Positions 61,604 through 64,000 of a stretch of DNA of 64,000 nucleotides are shown here, in pieces. The stretch comes from Curvularia sp. ZM96. Taxonomy: Eukaryota > Ascomycota > Dothideomycetes > Pleosporales > Pleosporaceae. The translations under genes and the position numbers were made by a program. The notes under the pieces are model-generated. The model was not told the origin of the DNA. It did no database searches and was given only the letters and a program-made list of their open reading frames with translations. The stretch covers positions 1,302,001 to 1,366,000 of the forward strand of contig JAJGBQ010000005.1 of the NCBI GenBank assembly GCA_022457065.1, given 5' to 3'. Every line of letters begins with the position of its first letter. The first letter of the stretch is position 1.

Positions 61604-62048
61604 CGCCTTTGTGTGTAGCAGAGATCAGGAATGTGAGATGCCGAAACTGGTCAGGGGTAAGAATTCGACACTGGTACAATACCAAATAATATACTGCAGA
61701 GTGATAGCTATGACTTTTGCTCGACATCGAACAAGATAATGCCCTCGCCTGCACTCGTAGGTGAGCCGCCCTTGGTAAAGTGGGGCACAATCTCCATGGG
61801 CTGTTCTATCGACTTCCCCAACTCCTTTGTGCGCGAATTTCGAGGCGTACCCCACCATTCGTATTTCAGATAGCCGAAAAACAGAACGGGTCATTGTCAT
61901 ACGTCATCTCTGTTTATCTTTCACGCTTGCTCACGACTATAGTACCTTGTCACTTTCACTTAGCTAGCAAGAAACAACAAGTTGAACACCACACTATACT
62001 GACATAAAAGCAAGATAACCCAGGCTATTCTCAAGTTTTCAGAAGGAT
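61604..62048. promoter_or_regulatory. Divergent promoter of the dehydrogenase and lactonase genes
   Basis: 445 bases between divergent start codons. No open frame of interest. Confidence 0.45.
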
Positions 62049-63071
62049 ATGACGATCGAGGAGCCATTCCATGGCTCGCAGCATGAACCAGCAGCCGTCG
62101 TTTCAGTGCATGCTCTATCATGCGGCTACCTTTCCCTACCAGAATACCAGTTTGTGCATCCTGCTTCACTGGACGCTCGCCGAACAGTCCCTTCGTTAGC
62201 ATTTTTGATTCAGCATACAAACCGAATAACTGGAATTCGAACACGAATCGTCTTTGATCTGGGCCTGAGGAAGGATGTAAAGCGCTATCCACCGCCGATA
62301 CAGAAACATATTGAGACCCGACAGCCAATGAGCACTGATCCAGATGTCACCAAAAGTCTCGCACGAGGTGGACTAACACCCAACGACATTGATTACGTGA
62401 TATACTCTCACGTAAGTGATGAAGTGCATTCGGCCCGTCGCAGACAAGTAACTTAGGTATAACAGGTGCATTGGGACCATGTTGGTGAGCCTAGAGATTT
62501 TCCAACTTCGAAGTTCATTGTCGGACATGGTGCAGTCGCTCTACTTAAAGGCGCTTCGTCGTCACTCCGAGGAGGCCATTCGTTCTTCGAAAGCGACCTC
62601 TTGCCGGAAGGCCGGACTATTGAACTGTCAAAACCATTGGCATATGGACTGAAGAAACGAGATTCTTGCGCGACACCTGGGGAGATCAATCTTGATGGAT
62701 CGTGGCATACCCACGGATGTCTCCCTGAAGTTCTTGATCTTTTCGACGATGGCTCACTTCTTATCGTGAACGCGCCTGGCCATCTCCCCGGTCACATCAA
62801 TCTTCTGGCAAGGACGTCTCCCACTCACAAAATTTACATGGCCGGCGATGCTTGTCACGACAGAAGGTTGTTAACCGGCGAGAAAAAAATTGGGGAATGG
62901 AGTGATATACATGGCCAAATCTGCTGCATACACGCCAATAGAAAGCAAGCTGAAGAGACAATAGAAAGGATTCGGATCTTAGAAAAAGAAGGGGTTGAGA
63001 TCATTTTTGCCCACGACATAGAATGGGAAAAAGACCCGGCAAACGGAACCCGGTTCTTTGGCGCGCTGTAG
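62049..63071 (+). CDS. Metallo-beta-lactamase-fold hydrolase (lactonase-like)
   Basis: Two exons, 62049-62411 and 62466-63071, give 322 residues; the 54-nt intron (GTAAGT donor, AACAG acceptor) joins YVIYSH to VHWDHVG. This rebuilds the zinc motif H-x-H-x-D-H at His121, His123, Asp125, His126. Later metal ligands are the His in APGHLPGH and the Asp in MAGDACHD. The DxxxxDIDYVIYSH lead-in and GCLPEVL segment resemble AHL-lactonase/AttM-like and fungal lactonase-like proteins. Such enzymes open lactone or lactam rings. No signal peptide. Its position beside the CMD-like and dehydrogenase genes suggests action in one pathway. Confidence 0.87.
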
Positions 63072-64000
63072 ATTGCATGCAAGTAATAGTAATACGAAAA
63101 CCTTCCAACTCCATGGCTGGAAACCACTCCTACATCCCTCAGCGACAACTATCCATGATGTTTTACGTGAGCCGAGTAAATCACATGTGTTGCCGATCTG
63201 TATCTTTCCCCACACCTGACAAGTTGGGGAAATGTGGGGCCTACCGGGTAATGGTTGTTGAGCCGCGGTACCGACATCGTAGGAAGACCGCACGTCGGCC
63301 AAAGCCCTTCCTCGTAGCTGCAGCTCTAAATTCTTCCAGTGAATCTACTCGTTTCAGCAAAGGCGGAGTATACCGGGTGTTTCAAGGTGCGAATGACGTA
63401 ATGTGGGTGGTGGTTCCTGTATGTAACAAACCATCAATGTACCTAGGTACTGGCACCGTGTATCAGCAAAACTTCAGTACCAGCAATCTTGCCATTGTAG
63501 AATTGCTGGTCCAAACTGTTTCACGACTTTCCCCATCTACTCTTTCGGTCCCAATATTGCTATATGCATGACCCCGCGTTTAGCCCCGCTTTGGGGAAGT
63601 GCTTGGCTTCGCCACATCTGTACATTGGGAAATCGGGGAATTAGAGTGACAAGTATGCTGTCAACGTCACAGTGCAGTTGGGTACATTGCTCTTTCTAGT
63701 AATCGTATTTTATTGTACAACATGGAAACATTGCAAGCAAAGAACCGCTCATAAGTAACACGGGTAGTGAGTGCAGGAATAGGCATGCCTTGTACGCGAA
63801 ATTTTGTCGCTCTAAGAATGTGTCCAAAATAATTTGCATAGCTAAGCATTATCGAACACTTTCCATAACGCTAATACTGGACGACATCAGAGAGGTAATG
63901 CAGCATCGGTGTATATCATGGGACGTGCAAGGAGTCTTAGTTGATCGTTCTCTTCACCACGAAGGAAATTAAGTGTAAGGGCCATTTAGGAATGGAAAGA
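63072..64000. other. Intergenic to window end
   Basis: No credible gene; minus-strand frames here are short. Contains the inverted repeat at 63205-63232 and another TTGGGGAA at 63591-63598. Confidence 0.45.
63205..63232. repeat. Short inverted repeat TTTCCCC / GGGGAAA
   Basis: Two 7-bp arms 14 bases apart, about 130 bases after the lactonase stop. Includes the TTGGGGAA motif at 63224-63231. Could be a hairpin near the 3' end or a dyad binding site. Confidence 0.5.

Noticed and set aside
63023..63571. 182-residue frame after the lactonase
   Set aside because: Starts within the lactonase coding region in another phase; no domain.

Overview
This is nuclear DNA of a filamentous ascomycete. The evidence is short spliceosomal introns of about 45-110 nt with GT-AG ends and CTAAC/CTGAC branch points, together with clear fungal gene families: an Slt2-type MAP kinase, an AA9 polysaccharide monooxygenase, fungal-type transcription factors and a CSC1/RSN1-type channel. 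Gene content and architecture suggest a dothideomycete, probably Pleosporales, but that placement rests on familiarity with such families and was not tested. There is no bacterial-style operon, no CRISPR array and no intact transposon. Most genes needed exon reconstruction, so exon boundaries are given in each entry.

Layout. 1-347: tail of a C2H2 zinc-finger gene cut by the window edge. 1248-1664: small hydrophilic protein. 2698-8013 (-): 1735-residue, mostly disordered protein. 9828-12024 (-): DEAD-box helicase HAS1. 12716-14323 (-): cell-wall-integrity MAP kinase. 15198-17370 (-): membrane-anchored pepsin-like protein that has lost an active-site Asp. 18931-21702: secreted repeat protein of the cell surface. 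23241-24194: AA9 LPMO. 24195-28075: gene-poor. 28076-30772: CSC1/OSCA-type channel. 31186-33503 (-) and 33839-34614: neutral ceramidase and splicing factor SPF27, divergent. 36138-37086: short-chain dehydrogenase. 37462-38542 (-): unknown helical protein. 40554-43122 (-): an unusual SAM + HMG-box + fungal transcription-factor-domain protein. 44511-45734 (-) and 46516-48130: two self-processing-type hydrolases (DmpA/P1 and C69-like), divergent. 50306-50767: small cysteine-rich secreted protein. 51200-52648 (-) and 53086-55965: COG8 and a UBE2O-like ubiquitin-conjugating enzyme, divergent. 56666-63071: a C2H2/fungal-domain regulator, a carboxymuconolactone-decarboxylase-like protein, a 3-hydroxyisobutyrate-dehydrogenase-like protein and a metallo-beta-lactamase-fold lactonase-like protein.

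Functional view. The left half is largely housekeeping (ribosome biogenesis, cell-wall signalling). Interspersed are genes of the cell surface and host or plant-matter interface: repeat protein, LPMO, pseudoprotease, cysteine-rich secreted protein. The best candidates for something undescribed are the last four genes, which look like a small regulated catabolic or detoxification cluster with a shared TTCCCCAA motif; the SAM-HMG-MHR regulator; and the divergent hydrolase pair in which the C69-like member is predicted to start its mature chain with Ser instead of Cys. One structural puzzle remains: the HAS1 exons around 10741-10858 cannot be joined in frame using GT-AG introns.
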